This document shows, piece by piece, positions 54,740-63,588 of a stretch of DNA of 64,000 bases. Source of the stretch: Paenibacillus sp. FSL W8-0426. GTDB taxonomy: Bacteria; Bacillota; Bacilli; Paenibacillales; Paenibacillaceae. The notes under the pieces were generated by a model. That model worked only from the letters and a program-made list of their open reading frames with translations. It did not search any database and was not told the origin of the DNA. Made by a program: the position numbers and the translations under genes. The DNA lies in contig NZ_CP150203.1 in assembly GCF_037969725.1 (NCBI RefSeq), positions 3,674,001 to 3,738,000 of the forward strand, in the 5' to 3' direction. The first letter of the stretch is position 1. Every line of letters begins with the position of its first letter.

Positions 54740-55921
54740 TTAATTCAAGCTATTCGTAGCATCTTGCACCGTGATTCTTAATTTCGCTTTGTTTCCAGCC
54801 GGATCAAGCTTCCATCCCGGTTCACCGAAGTATGGCGTACCGTCCGGCTTCCATAAGAGCTGCTGAACTCGGGCGTGTCGGTTCGGATCATACAAGGGCT
54901 CTCCCGAAATCTCCTTATAGGGACGGGCATGGTAGACAAAAAGGAGCTTTGAGCCGTCTTCGGACATCGTAAAGCTGTTATGCCCCGGCCCATATTGAGA
55001 ATTAGACTCGCTGCTTGAGAACACCGGTTCTTTCGATTTGGTCCATGAAGACGGATCAAGCAGATCACTCGTTTCATCCGCCGTGAGCAGCCCCATGCAA
55101 TAACGATCATCAGTCCCGCTGGCCGAGTAGGCCATGAAAACACGCCCGTTCTTGATCAGAACTGCCGGCCCTTCGTTCACGCGGTGCAGCTGAATCTCCC
55201 AATCATATTCCGGAGAAGAGATTTTTACAGGCTCGGTCGAAATGGACCATGGCGTATCCATCCGAGCGATATAAAGGCAAGATTCCTCAACAATCTGAGC
55301 CCAAACCAAATAACGCTGCCCCCGATGTTCGAACGTGGTGGCATCGAGTGAGAAGCTTTCAACCGGCAGCTTGATTCGCCCCTTTTCAATCCATCTTGTC
55401 GTAAGTGGATCGTTGTCCTCACATTCCAGGACATAAGGACGGATTGCCCACTTGTCTTCTGCCGTTCCGGCCGCGAAGTAGATATACCACTTTCCATCAA
55501 TATGATGAAGCTCTGGTGCCCAAATATGGCTGCCCATCTCCCCCTCTTCGTGTTTCGTCCAGACGACCATCTCCTCGGCATCGGAAAGGCCGCTGATGGT
55601 CCGGGATCTCCGCAGCACGATGCGATCGTACTCTGGCACAGAACCCGTAAAATAGTAGTATCCGTCCGTATGCTTAAGCACATAAGGATCGGCGCGATTC
55701 AGCACAAGCGGATTCGGATACTCGTCATCTTTAACGGTTCCTTCAACGGTAACCGTACCTGACTGCTCAAGCAGAACGGGCGGGATGCTTTCCCATACCA
55801 CCGGCAATGTCGTATTTATGCCATTCTCCAATTCGGCCTCGACGAAGCTCGGTAGCTGCAGCGGCTCACCTATGGCCAAACGGATCGAATGCTCGCGAAT
55901 GTCTTTTATTTTCATCATCAT
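54740..55921 (-). CDS. GH43 glycoside hydrolase with N-terminal Big_4-like domain
   Basis: A cytoplasmic or peripherally located enzyme of about 393 residues without a signal peptide. The first about 75 residues look like a Big_4-type Ig-like domain (LPSFVEAELENG, then VTVEGTVKDDEYPNP). The GH43 five-bladed propeller follows, with catalytic Asp in LNRADPYVLKHTDG, the helper Asp in SLDATTFEHRG and the acid Glu in RVNEGPAVLIKN; GPGHNSF and YHARPYK are also typical. ATG 55921 follows GGAGGG by 8 nt. An arabinofuranosidase or xylosidase-type activity is expected; the missing export signal suggests action on imported oligosaccharides. Confidence 0.9.
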   Translation of the reverse strand: MMMKIKDIREHSIRLAIGEPLQLPSFVEAELENGINTTLPVVWESIPPVLLEQSGTVTVEGTVKDDEYPNPLVLNRADPYVLKHTDGYYYFTGSVPEYDRIVLRRSRTISGLSDAEEMVVWTKHEEGEMGSHIWAPELHHIDGKWYIYFAAGTAEDKWAIRPYVLECEDNDPLTTRWIEKGRIKLPVESFSLDATTFEHRGQRYLVWAQIVEESCLYIARMDTPWSISTEPVKISSPEYDWEIQLHRVNEGPAVLIKNGRVFMAYSASGTDDRYCMGLLTADETSDLLDPSSWTKSKEPVFSSSESNSQYGPGHNSFTMSEDGSKLLFVYHARPYKEISGEPLYDPNRHARVQQLLWKPDGTPYFGEPGWKLDPAGNKAKLRITVQDATNSLN

Positions 55922-56283
55922 CGTTATGTCCCTCCCTAAAGTTGAACGATCTTGATCACTTGTTAACCTATCAAGCCCTTGAGCGATATATGCCAATCTC
56001 TTATGAACATGGAAATCCAGCATCCTCCACATAACCTATAATAAAACTACATCAGTAGTCTAGATCAGAACTAAAGGTCTTACCTTGCAAATTTAAGTTC
56101 ATTATAATGAGCTCCAACGATTCTTTATTTGTTATAATCTAAACACAATTACTCCCAAAATATAAAGTTCACTTCTCCTAATAGGGGTTCTCAATCTTCT
56201 TTATGGGAGTAGTAAGTCGTAAGGTACCAGCTCAACATGCCTCGTAAGCCCCTCGTCCTCTCCCTATCTAATTTTAAAGCATC
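55922..56283. other. Intergenic region, nothing recognised
   Basis: About 360 bp upstream of the GH43 gene. The sequence is AT-rich; a promoter for the GH43 gene is expected here but no pair of boxes stands out. Confidence 0.3.
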
Positions 56284-56391
56284 TTAATCGGATGAGCTTG
56301 AATGCCTTGTCATTAGCATCTCTTGAGCTTTTTGCGGATCGTTCATAAGTAGAGTACGATACTCCAGCATCTTGTTAAGGGTGTCCAGCAT
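56284..56391 (-). CDS. Possible 35-residue protein
   Basis: An ATG frame beginning MLDTLNKMLEYRTLLM and ending TRHSSSSD, with AAGGG 6 nt upstream. The peptide is helical and polar and I do not recognise it. It may be a small protein or the tail of a lost gene. Confidence 0.25.
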   Translation of the reverse strand: MLDTLNKMLEYRTLLMNDPQKAQEMLMTRHSSSSD

Positions 56392-56412
56392 TCGGTCCCT
56401 TGAGCTCTATTC

Positions 56413-56748
56413 CTAATTAATCCCCTTAAGTCGCGACCTTATTGTCAAAATACCCGCTATGAGGTACATAAAAGAAGTAACTCCAAACAATTTAAAAATA
56501 CTCGGGGTCATCGTCATATATAGGCTGATAGGAAGCGACCACAAAAATGCAATAAACATAAGTGATGGCTTATGGATAACGGATGCTAACAACGCTACAC
56601 AAGCTGGAACGAAAAGCGAAAATAGTGTGCTTATTATAACATCGTTCTCAGCACGTTCATGCGTGTAAGGATTTAATAAAGCTAATATAATCCATAGAAT
56701 CATGGTGCAAATTGAAGATATGACTCCAATACGTTGTGCTATTCTCAT
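56413..56748 (-). CDS. Hypothetical membrane protein, 111 residues
   Basis: A small protein with four membrane segments in two hairpins (VISSICTMILWIILALLN, ISTLFSLFVPACVALLAS, PSLMFIAFLWSLPISLYM, FLFGVTSFMYLIAGI-like end) and a short basic tail. ATG 56748 follows GGAGGG by 6 nt; another ATG two codons earlier abuts the SD. I cannot assign a family. Confidence 0.6.
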   Translation of the reverse strand: MRIAQRIGVISSICTMILWIILALLNPYTHERAENDVIISTLFSLFVPACVALLASVIHKPSLMFIAFLWSLPISLYMTMTPSIFKLFGVTSFMYLIAGILTIRSRLKGIN

Positions 56749-56868
56749 TTCCATCCCTCCGTTGTTATACTAGATTGTTGGAATGTCAACGCGATCAGAA
56801 CAAATTCTGTTTAATATTCCCCTTTGTTCGCTTGCTGATCTAGATGGCATCCGAATGGGCCTCTTTCC

Positions 56869-57060
56869 TTATAACGAGAGCAGGATGTTGGGCAGAAATG
56901 TAAACAGGGTAATGAGGGGAACACTCGTTGCCGTATTCGTCTTTTCGAAGGCATACACTCCCAGTGAGAAGGCCGTAAGGCCAATCCCGATCATGGAGAT
57001 GAGCTGACCAAACCATACAACCAGAAACTTGCCAAAGGATTTTTGAACCGTATGTTCCAT
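56869..57060 (-). pseudogene. Truncated MFS exporter gene
   Basis: A 63-codon frame with a good AAAGGAG SD encodes the start of a DHA3-type MFS exporter: FLVVWFGQLISMIGIGLTAF, then SVPLITLFTFLPNILLSL. The normal continuation (SPLAGVLVDRW-like) is missing, and the frame stops after the second membrane segment. The gene lies 20 bp after the TetR-type gene, so the pair once looked like a TetR-controlled exporter unit. Only this front end remains. Confidence 0.75.
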
Positions 57061-57080
57061 CGATGCTGCTCCTTTCTCTT

Positions 57081-57716
57081 CTAGGCTTGATGTGGGAAAT
57101 ATAAACGGGTGATGTAGGTGAAGCTTCCTTGTTCCGCTCCCAGAACACGTTCCGTGATATGAGCGAAAGCTTCCACCTTTTTCCGGAGCTCCTCTTCCTC
57201 CCATTGAAAAATGCCCTGATCCAGTAAAAATTGTGAGGATACCAGCAAAAATTCAATAGCTTCCTTGGGATTAGGTGTGTGAAACACTCCTTCCTGAATG
57301 CCCTGCTCGACCACTTCAGCCAAGATGGGGCTTAATCGGAGAACCGTCTCAACAAGACTTTTTTGATGCATTTCCACATTTTGCACATGGTGCAATTGCT
57401 CAATCAGCCCGAGCTTTTTTTCGTCAGGCTGATTTTGCGCCATAATAATGCGAAAAATTTTGTCATGGGCGTTCAGGTTCGGATCAGATACTACACGTTT
57501 GGCTGATGCCTCCCCGTTCAGAATAAAACGCATGACGATGGCATTCATAACCTCTTCCTTGGACTGGAAATAATAATAAAAGGTGCCCTTGGCAATGTTG
57601 CAAGCCTGGAGAATATCCATGACGGTCGCTTTGGTGTACCCTTTTGTCACGAACAGAATCTCGGCCGCATCCAGTATTTCATTTCTGCGTTCTTCCGGAT
57701 TTTTAATCAATCTCAT
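57081..57716 (-). CDS. TetR-family regulator
   Basis: A 211-residue repressor. The HTH reads ILDAAEILFVTKGYTKATVMDILQACN and AKGTFYYYFQSKEEVMNAIV, usual for TetR/AcrR proteins; the C-terminal part is variable. The ATG follows GGAGG. A perfect GACCGAC-T-GTCGGTC palindrome (57738-57752) lies between its start and the end of the ABC ATPase gene, a probable operator. Its original target may have been the truncated MFS gene just downstream. Confidence 0.88.
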   Translation of the reverse strand: MRLIKNPEERRNEILDAAEILFVTKGYTKATVMDILQACNIAKGTFYYYFQSKEEVMNAIVMRFILNGEASAKRVVSDPNLNAHDKIFRIIMAQNQPDEKKLGLIEQLHHVQNVEMHQKSLVETVLRLSPILAEVVEQGIQEGVFHTPNPKEAIEFLLVSSQFLLDQGIFQWEEEELRKKVEAFAHITERVLGAEQGSFTYITRLYFPHQA

Positions 57717-57737
57717 ATTCTGTCCTCCGATCCATTC

Positions 57738-57752
57738 GACCGACTGTCGGTC
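57738..57752. promoter_or_regulatory. TetR-type palindromic operator
   Basis: GACCGACTGTCGGTC is a perfect inverted repeat around one central base, 22 bp upstream of the TetR-type start codon, the usual position for autoregulation. Confidence 0.65.
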
Positions 57753-57776
57753 TATTCCAGTCGTGAAGTTTTTGAA

Positions 57777-58544
57777 TTAGAACCCCATTTCAGCTAACCA
57801 TTGTGACAGATGACTTTCCCTGTTTTTCAGATCCTGACGTTCTCTTGCATATTTGCCGATATGTTTATCTGCGACCAGTTTGCCGTCCATCATGAACAGA
57901 ACTCGTTCTGACCTGGCAGCGACCCTGACATCATGCGTTACAAGCAGAATGGTAGTACCTGCGGCATTGATGTCGCCAAGAATATCCATGATCTCGTGTG
58001 TAGACTTGGAATTCAGTGCCCCTGTCGGCTCATCTCCAAACAAAATATCCGGATTATTGATAAGCGCCCGGCAAATGGCAATCCGCTGCAGCTGCCCTCC
58101 CGAGGCTTGCGTGATGTTGTGATGAGCCAGCCCGTCAATTCCCATCTTTTTCATGAGTGACAGCGCCCTTGCATTAATGGCATCCCTGCTGCTGTTCTTG
58201 GCAAGATACGCGGAAAGTACGATGTTATCCAGCAAGTTCAGATTCTTGAGCAAATGAATGTTCTGAAAGATAAACCCCATCTTGGTCAAGCGCAAACTTG
58301 CGAGGTCGCTCTCCTGGAATGCGGATATTTTTTTGCCGTTAAAGTAGACACTGCCGGCACTGACCTGATCCATGCCGCTGATGTTGTACAATAACGTAGA
58401 CTTGCCTGAGCCGGACGGGCCCATAATGGATACGAACTCTCCTTTTTTTAATTGGAGATTAATATCTTTCAAAATGCTATGCTCTTCATTCTCACCGATT
58501 GCTACGGATTTATTCACGTCTTTGGCTTCTAGTATCGTTGTCAT
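57777..58544 (-). CDS. MacB/LolD-type ABC transporter ATPase
   Basis: A 255-residue ATPase. Walker A is GPSGSGKSTLLY, the signature ASGGQLQRIAICRA, Walker B ILFGDEPTGALN and the H-loop LVTHDVRVAA, the pattern of MacB/LolD/FtsE-type ATPases that work with FtsX-type permeases. It lies 12 nt after the FtsX-type permease gene on the same strand, and the two form one exporter unit. The role, such as peptide or lipid export or membrane stress defence, cannot be fixed from sequence. Confidence 0.92.
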   Translation of the reverse strand: MTTILEAKDVNKSVAIGENEEHSILKDINLQLKKGEFVSIMGPSGSGKSTLLYNISGMDQVSAGSVYFNGKKISAFQESDLASLRLTKMGFIFQNIHLLKNLNLLDNIVLSAYLAKNSSRDAINARALSLMKKMGIDGLAHHNITQASGGQLQRIAICRALINNPDILFGDEPTGALNSKSTHEIMDILGDINAAGTTILLVTHDVRVAARSERVLFMMDGKLVADKHIGKYARERQDLKNRESHLSQWLAEMGF

Positions 58545-58556
58545 CGTTGTTCCTCA

Positions 58557-60896
58557 CTATTCCACGATCATTTTGGATATGCTGGCTTCCTTGATCGACT
58601 GGATGCTGATCCAAGCCGTCAGTACGATGGTTCCTGCAAGCAACAACGGACACAGAATATACGCCTGTATCGGGTCAATAACGAAGACAATACTGGAAGC
58701 GCCAAATGTGGACATAATACTGCTGACAAGCAGTGGTCCGAGCGTATTGGACAGTACTGTTCCGGCAGCAACTCCGAAAGTCAATATGATAAGTGACATG
58801 ACTACATACTTCAGCTTAATCTTGGACAAGGCAAAACCGAGACTTCTTAGCACAGCAATATCGTTATTATCCTTGGCTACCAACATTTGAAGAAACAACG
58901 AGGTGATTAGTATCGATATGAATACCCCGATGGCCAAGGCCAGCATGGTGACCAACTTTAATTGCTGAATGGTTCCCCCGAGCGTCTGATCCAGATACCC
59001 TTGAAGATCCGTCACTTTTGCTGGAGAGAAGGATGTTTCAAATTCGGCAATTTTGGCAGCCATTTGACTGCGATCTTTCAGATCAAGGCTGACCACATAC
59101 CACAGCACACTATCCTTGTTGTATGGCAGCAGAGCTTTTGCCGTTTTTCCGCCATTCGTTACGTCCTGATAGATACCGCTGACCGTCATGACCTGGTCTT
59201 TGCCATTAACCAGCAAGGTTAGCTGTTCTCCCGTCTTCAGCCCGAGCTCGCTGCTGTTCGCATCGGACAATGCAATTTCGTTCTCGGTCGTTGGCGCATT
59301 ACCGCTGACATAAGACAACGGGAAAATGCTGAAGTCGCCGCTTTCCACGCTCAGATTATCATAACTGCCCTCTGCATTCCGAACTTTGAACCGGCTTGTT
59401 ACCAGCGGGGAATACGTTTTGATGTCGGGATCGGTCTTGATCCGGGAAATCAGATTTTCATAGCGCTGCTCAACATCGTCAGTATGCCTCAAGTCAATGC
59501 GAATATCGCTTTGTCCTACACCCATATAGGAAATAAAGCTTGGTGCCTGCAAAGTGTTAAGGAAATTAATCGGCACGATCATGATGAACGAACTGACGAC
59601 AAACACGAATAATAACAAACGGAACATCTTGATTCGCTGTACGACTTCTTTCAGTCCCAGAAAGATCGGCACGGAAGACCAGCGATTGCGGGACAGACTG
59701 AGACGATTGCGAACGATCTGTGTATCTCCCAGACTTCCCGTCCGAAGCGCCTCCACGGCAGAGATGGACCGAAACCGCCGCAGCACCGTCCGGCAGAACA
59801 GAACGACCATGGCAAATATCAATCCGGCAGCCAGTAAAGGCACGGCAAAATGCAGCAGGGTTGCAGGTGCTTTGCCCATATACAACAAAATATTTGAGAC
59901 AAAAAGTCTGTTAACGCCTAGTGATGCAACGTAACCCAGCAGGGAAGCGAACCCGGCCATAAATACATACTTCATGAGATACAGTTTCTTAATGTCTTTC
60001 TCTGCGATCCCGATGGCTTTCATGACACTGATCTCCCGGTAATCCTCTTCGATCGTAGCCAGCATCGTGAACCGGATACAGAGCATGGCGATCAGAATCA
60101 GCACAAGGCTGACCAAAATAATAACGGCTGCTATTACGCCATCAGTCATGGCATTCAGTAACTGAAACAGTCCATAAGTCACAACCGGACCGGCATTGGG
60201 AAGTCCGGCGTTCTGATAGGCTTGTGTGAACTCTCCTGTCTTTCCGGGATCGGTCAATCGAAATTCGATGAGATACTCCATCTCTCCGACACCCTGCTTC
60301 AGTTCCATCAGGTTGTCCGGGCTCACCACGAAACGTTTGGAGTGTACAACTGACGGGTTCATCTGGGCATCCCGGACAAAATCGACAATGGTATACGAAC
60401 GCTCAAATGGTCCATTATCGATTCGTATCTGGTCCCCCACGCTTAATTGATTCTGCTGCATGTAATATACGGGGACAGCAATCTCGCCATCCTTAACCTG
60501 TATAATTTCACTGTTCAAATTCAGTAAGTAGTCGAAATCCTGATTCTGAGCAACAAAATCGATGTCCATGACGCTATTTTTTTCAGATTCTGCTCCGAGA
60601 AACAGATTGGCGCCATCAATATTGACCATCTCTACAATCTGATGCTGCGCGACCATGGGTTGATCCTCGGCCCATGTGTGTACTTTGGCCTGATCCATCT
60701 CTCCGGCATGCATTTGCACAAAGTGTGGTGTCTTGGATTCAGAGAATAAATATTGAATGGAACTCGTCAGCTCCATAATCATCCGTGACCCCGAAGATAC
60801 CAGCAAGGCTGCCAGCAGTACAAAAATAAACAACGCAGCCGTGATTCCTTTCTTTCTGGAAATATCATTTCTCAGCATTCGTAGCAGCATAAACAA
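58557..60896 (-). CDS. FtsX/MacB-type ABC transporter permease
   Basis: A 779-residue membrane protein of the double-FtsX type. There is an N-terminal membrane segment, an extracytoplasmic domain of about 200 residues, three membrane segments (LVLILIAMLCIRFTMLATIEE), a linker, a further segment, a second extracytoplasmic domain and three C-terminal segments ending in KEASISKMIVE. The TTG start is 6 nt after AGGAG. It couples to the ATPase downstream. Permeases of this shape drive or sense substrate at the outer membrane face. It has its own strong promoter (60953-60980). Confidence 0.88.
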   Translation of the reverse strand: MFMLLRMLRNDISRKKGITAALFIFVLLAALLVSSGSRMIMELTSSIQYLFSESKTPHFVQMHAGEMDQAKVHTWAEDQPMVAQHQIVEMVNIDGANLFLGAESEKNSVMDIDFVAQNQDFDYLLNLNSEIIQVKDGEIAVPVYYMQQNQLSVGDQIRIDNGPFERSYTIVDFVRDAQMNPSVVHSKRFVVSPDNLMELKQGVGEMEYLIEFRLTDPGKTGEFTQAYQNAGLPNAGPVVTYGLFQLLNAMTDGVIAAVIILVSLVLILIAMLCIRFTMLATIEEDYREISVMKAIGIAEKDIKKLYLMKYVFMAGFASLLGYVASLGVNRLFVSNILLYMGKAPATLLHFAVPLLAAGLIFAMVVLFCRTVLRRFRSISAVEALRTGSLGDTQIVRNRLSLSRNRWSSVPIFLGLKEVVQRIKMFRLLLFVFVVSSFIMIVPINFLNTLQAPSFISYMGVGQSDIRIDLRHTDDVEQRYENLISRIKTDPDIKTYSPLVTSRFKVRNAEGSYDNLSVESGDFSIFPLSYVSGNAPTTENEIALSDANSSELGLKTGEQLTLLVNGKDQVMTVSGIYQDVTNGGKTAKALLPYNKDSVLWYVVSLDLKDRSQMAAKIAEFETSFSPAKVTDLQGYLDQTLGGTIQQLKLVTMLALAIGVFISILITSLFLQMLVAKDNNDIAVLRSLGFALSKIKLKYVVMSLIILTFGVAAGTVLSNTLGPLLVSSIMSTFGASSIVFVIDPIQAYILCPLLLAGTIVLTAWISIQSIKEASISKMIVE

Positions 60897-60952
60897 ACAT
60901 GGCTCCTCTCATCTACAAATTCCTGCCCCATTCCCGACGTGTAGATATCCAC

Positions 60953-60980
60953 ATTATATAATCGCTTTTACATTTGTCAA
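60953..60980 (-). promoter_or_regulatory. Strong sigma-A promoter of the FtsX-type ABC operon
   Basis: TTGACA (60980-60975) and TATAAT (60958-60953) are 16 bp apart on the minus strand, both perfect consensus boxes. AATTAG and CTAATT arms and three ATTTGTC-like repeats lie just upstream (60973-61019). Confidence 0.7.
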
Positions 60981-61330
60981 TTAGTACATATTTTTCTAAT
61001 TTGTCGAAATATTTGTCATTTTCATTCTCATATATGCAAAAAGTAAATCCATATAGTTCTATCAATCTTCAAAAAATTGTACTTCAACCCTGAATTTACA
61101 TTATTCGTCATAGATCAAAAAAAGTATGAATACATTCATCCATGCCCCAACGTAAATCGTCAGACCCTTTCTTTACCACAGGGACTCTACTTTTGGATGT
61201 CTCACTTGGATGTATATATGTATATGCAAGTTCAATGGATTGATTTTAGAATGGGCGACCTTCCATTTTCATCTTTATGTATATACACCGGGAATTCTGA
61301 AGTGAATTTTGTAATAAAATAGTATTAAAA
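60981..61330. other. AT-rich intergenic region
   Basis: A long plus-strand frame (61077-61322) crosses this region but has no SD and unusual composition. Three spaced TTTGTC repeats occur near 60975-61019. Otherwise nothing is supported. Confidence 0.25.
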
Positions 61331-61384
61331 ATCCCCTTGCTGAATCCGATATAATATAAGTCTTTTATACTGTATTAAGGGGAT
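61331..61384 (+). promoter_or_regulatory. SLH-gene promoter flanked by an inverted repeat
   Basis: ATCCCCTT (61331-61338) and AAGGGGAT (61377-61384) are perfect inverted copies on either side of a TATAAT box near 61350. The right copy is the gene's own SD. The layout could be an operator, or allow the SD to be masked in a longer transcript. Confidence 0.35.
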
Positions 61385-61388
61385 ATTT

Positions 61389-63383
61389 ATGAAAACACGT
61401 AAACTGGCTGCAGCATCCATCCTTTCAACGACTCTTTTGCTGGGAGTTTTAGCATCCCCAATTGCAGCGTCTTCATCATCCCTCACGGATATTCCAAACA
61501 ATTATGCCAAAAACGCCATCATCGAATTGGCAGACGCAGGGATAATGAACGGGACCGGCAACGGAAAATTCAATCCATCCGGCAACATTACAAGACAAGA
61601 TTTTGCAATCGTATTATCCAAAGCATTAAATCTTGATTTAAGTATAGCCTCATCGCAATCAACAACCTTCTCGGATGTACCTGCAAGCTCCTATGCATTT
61701 GCTGCCGTTGAAGCAGCGTATAAAGCAGGATTAATTCAAGGTGTCGGCAACGGAAAATTTGCTGGTACCGAACCACTCACGCGCGAACAGATGGCAGTCA
61801 TTTTTGTGAATGCTTTAAACGTTGATACAACCGGCAAGGGTTCAAAACTTGAATTTTCCGATTCTTCATTTATTTCAGACTGGGCTAAAGAATATGTGGC
61901 AGTTGCCATCGAAATGAAATTAATGGAAGGAAACAAAGATGGGAGTTTTAATCCTTCAGGAAGTGCAAAGCGCCAGGATGTAGCTTTGGTTACTTCTAAA
62001 TTTCTCACGAAAAAAACCGAGTTAGATCAAGAACAAGCAGAAGAAGCAACGACCAAACCTGAGCCGGAACAAAAGCCAGAGCAGGAGCCTGTGAAAGATC
62101 CCGTCAAGCCTGTACAGCAACAACCATCGACGCCTGTATCAAGCTCAACTCCTGAGCCAGCTTCTCCATCGGTGCCTGATCGTGACCCATCGCCAACACC
62201 ATCTCCCGCACCAACTCCAAATCCAGAGCCAAATCCGAATCCAGAATCACCAATTAATGCGGCTCCTGTAGCTAAAGATTTGCGTTTTATGTTTGAAGAG
62301 GAAACCGAAAAGTTGGTTGTTGGTCAAAAGGTCACTATCGGCTTTACCTATGATGATGCAGAAGATGACCAACAACAATCTGTGAATTATGCTTGGTATC
62401 GCTCAGCGAATAGTGAGGGAAGGGAAAAAGTATTAATTCCTGATGCCAATAGTAGTTCCTACACTTTTACTTCAGATGATGTTGATCATTATATCAGCGT
62501 TGAGGTAACACCGATTGCTGCTACAGGAACCACGACCGGGGTAACAAGTTATAAGGTTTTAGAACAGGTCGTAATGGAGCCACCGACTGAAGAAGCGCCT
62601 CTCACAGTGGACGCAAGCAAATTTTCAGTCATTGATAATTACTCGAATGAGGTTGACCGAATCATCGGGCAGGCATCTGCAGTAAGCCGTGCAAATGCAT
62701 GGGTGTATATCTACCCATGGGATGACAAAAATGGAAATAATGTTGTTGACGACGGTGAATTGGGATCAGGATATTTCAAGGGAACAAGTCAAAGCGACGG
62801 CTCATTAACTGGCGATCTCGGATACCTTGAACCGGGTGACTATACCTTTGTAATAACTGCCATGTATACTGGAACACAATACGAGTCTGCAAAGAGTGCC
62901 GAAAATGCATTTAAATTTACTTTGACTAAAGGCGTACAGACTCCTACGATTGGCAGCGACCTTTTTCTTTTTGGAAATTATGAGTCACGAGCAGCGTTCA
63001 ACTCAGGGGATAGCGGTGTAAACCTGGACTTCTATTACCAGACTAATGATGATTTCAACAATGGTACTTTAGAAGTAACTGTCGAAGGAATTACGTTTGC
63101 AGAAGGTGATGAATACTCTATAAGTAACGAAACTCTTAATGATGTACCATTGATCACTCGAATAGCTCCCGAGCAAATCAGTGATGACGGCAAAACACTT
63201 ACTATATCCGGAATAAACGGTAAATACACTTTGGTGTCCTTCTATTTGAATAATAAGGATATACCAGAGCAAGGCAGCTACAATATAAATGTTAAAGCAG
63301 ACGCTGACGGAACAGAATCCAGCAAATCTCCAGCTCCAGACCAATACATTACATTCGTTTCAGAACCAATTTTTGAATATTAA
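61389..63383 (+). CDS. SLH-domain cell-surface protein
   Basis: A 664-residue exported protein anchored to secondary cell-wall polymer. A Sec signal peptide (about 1-28, ending AAS) is followed by three SLH repeats (about 33-80, 93-140, 155-205), each with an FSDxxxxxA...I-type start and LTREQ/ITRQD-like end (GNITRQDFAIVL, PLTREQMAVIFV). A Glu/Pro/Ser linker (about 215-295) follows, then Ig-like/beta-rich modules (VAKDLRFMFEEETEKLVVGQ and QTPTIGSDLFLFGN) of unknown role. The ATG has an AAGGGG SD. A strong terminator follows, so the gene stands alone. Confidence 0.9.
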   Translation: MKTRKLAAASILSTTLLLGVLASPIAASSSSLTDIPNNYAKNAIIELADAGIMNGTGNGKFNPSGNITRQDFAIVLSKALNLDLSIASSQSTTFSDVPASSYAFAAVEAAYKAGLIQGVGNGKFAGTEPLTREQMAVIFVNALNVDTTGKGSKLEFSDSSFISDWAKEYVAVAIEMKLMEGNKDGSFNPSGSAKRQDVALVTSKFLTKKTELDQEQAEEATTKPEPEQKPEQEPVKDPVKPVQQQPSTPVSSSTPEPASPSVPDRDPSPTPSPAPTPNPEPNPNPESPINAAPVAKDLRFMFEEETEKLVVGQKVTIGFTYDDAEDDQQQSVNYAWYRSANSEGREKVLIPDANSSSYTFTSDDVDHYISVEVTPIAATGTTTGVTSYKVLEQVVMEPPTEEAPLTVDASKFSVIDNYSNEVDRIIGQASAVSRANAWVYIYPWDDKNGNNVVDDGELGSGYFKGTSQSDGSLTGDLGYLEPGDYTFVITAMYTGTQYESAKSAENAFKFTLTKGVQTPTIGSDLFLFGNYESRAAFNSGDSGVNLDFYYQTNDDFNNGTLEVTVEGITFAEGDEYSISNETLNDVPLITRIAPEQISDDGKTLTISGINGKYTLVSFYLNNKDIPEQGSYNINVKADADGTESSKSPAPDQYITFVSEPIFEY

Positions 63384-63391
63384 AATCCTGT

Positions 63392-63440
63392 TAGCCACCT
63401 CTTTGGGTCGTATGAACGATCATAGAGGTGGCTCTTTTTT
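63392..63440 (+). terminator. Terminator after the SLH-protein gene
   Basis: AGCCACCTCT (from 63393) pairs with AGAGGTGGCT (63424-63433), followed by a T run. Confidence 0.85.
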
Positions 63441-63527
63441 GTTATGGAACTTTAAGATGCTGCTTACCTTTAGCCCGTTCCTGCTGCTACCGATTATTTT
63501 AGTGTAATGTCCAAAGAAATAATGAAC

Positions 63528-63542
63528 TCCCCTGTTCTTGTC
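63528..63542. repeat. 15-bp exact repeat, copy 2
   Basis: TCCCCTGTTCTTGTC, identical and in the same orientation as 25091-25105. It lies just past the minus-strand terminator of the GH127 gene. Confidence 0.4.
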
Positions 63543-63546
63543 TTAC

Positions 63547-63575
63547 GAAAAAACGCACACTGCAAAAGTGTGCGC
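63547..63575 (-). terminator. Terminator after the GH127 gene
   Basis: On the minus strand CGCACACT and AGTGTGCG form a perfect stem around a 5-base loop, followed by a run of T (plus-strand A run at 63548-63553). Confidence 0.8.
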
Positions 63576-63588
63576 TTGCATTTCCACC

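Noticed and set aside
61077..61322. 81-codon plus-strand frame before the SLH gene
   Set aside because: It starts at a TTG without an SD in AT-rich DNA, and the protein has no recognisable pattern.
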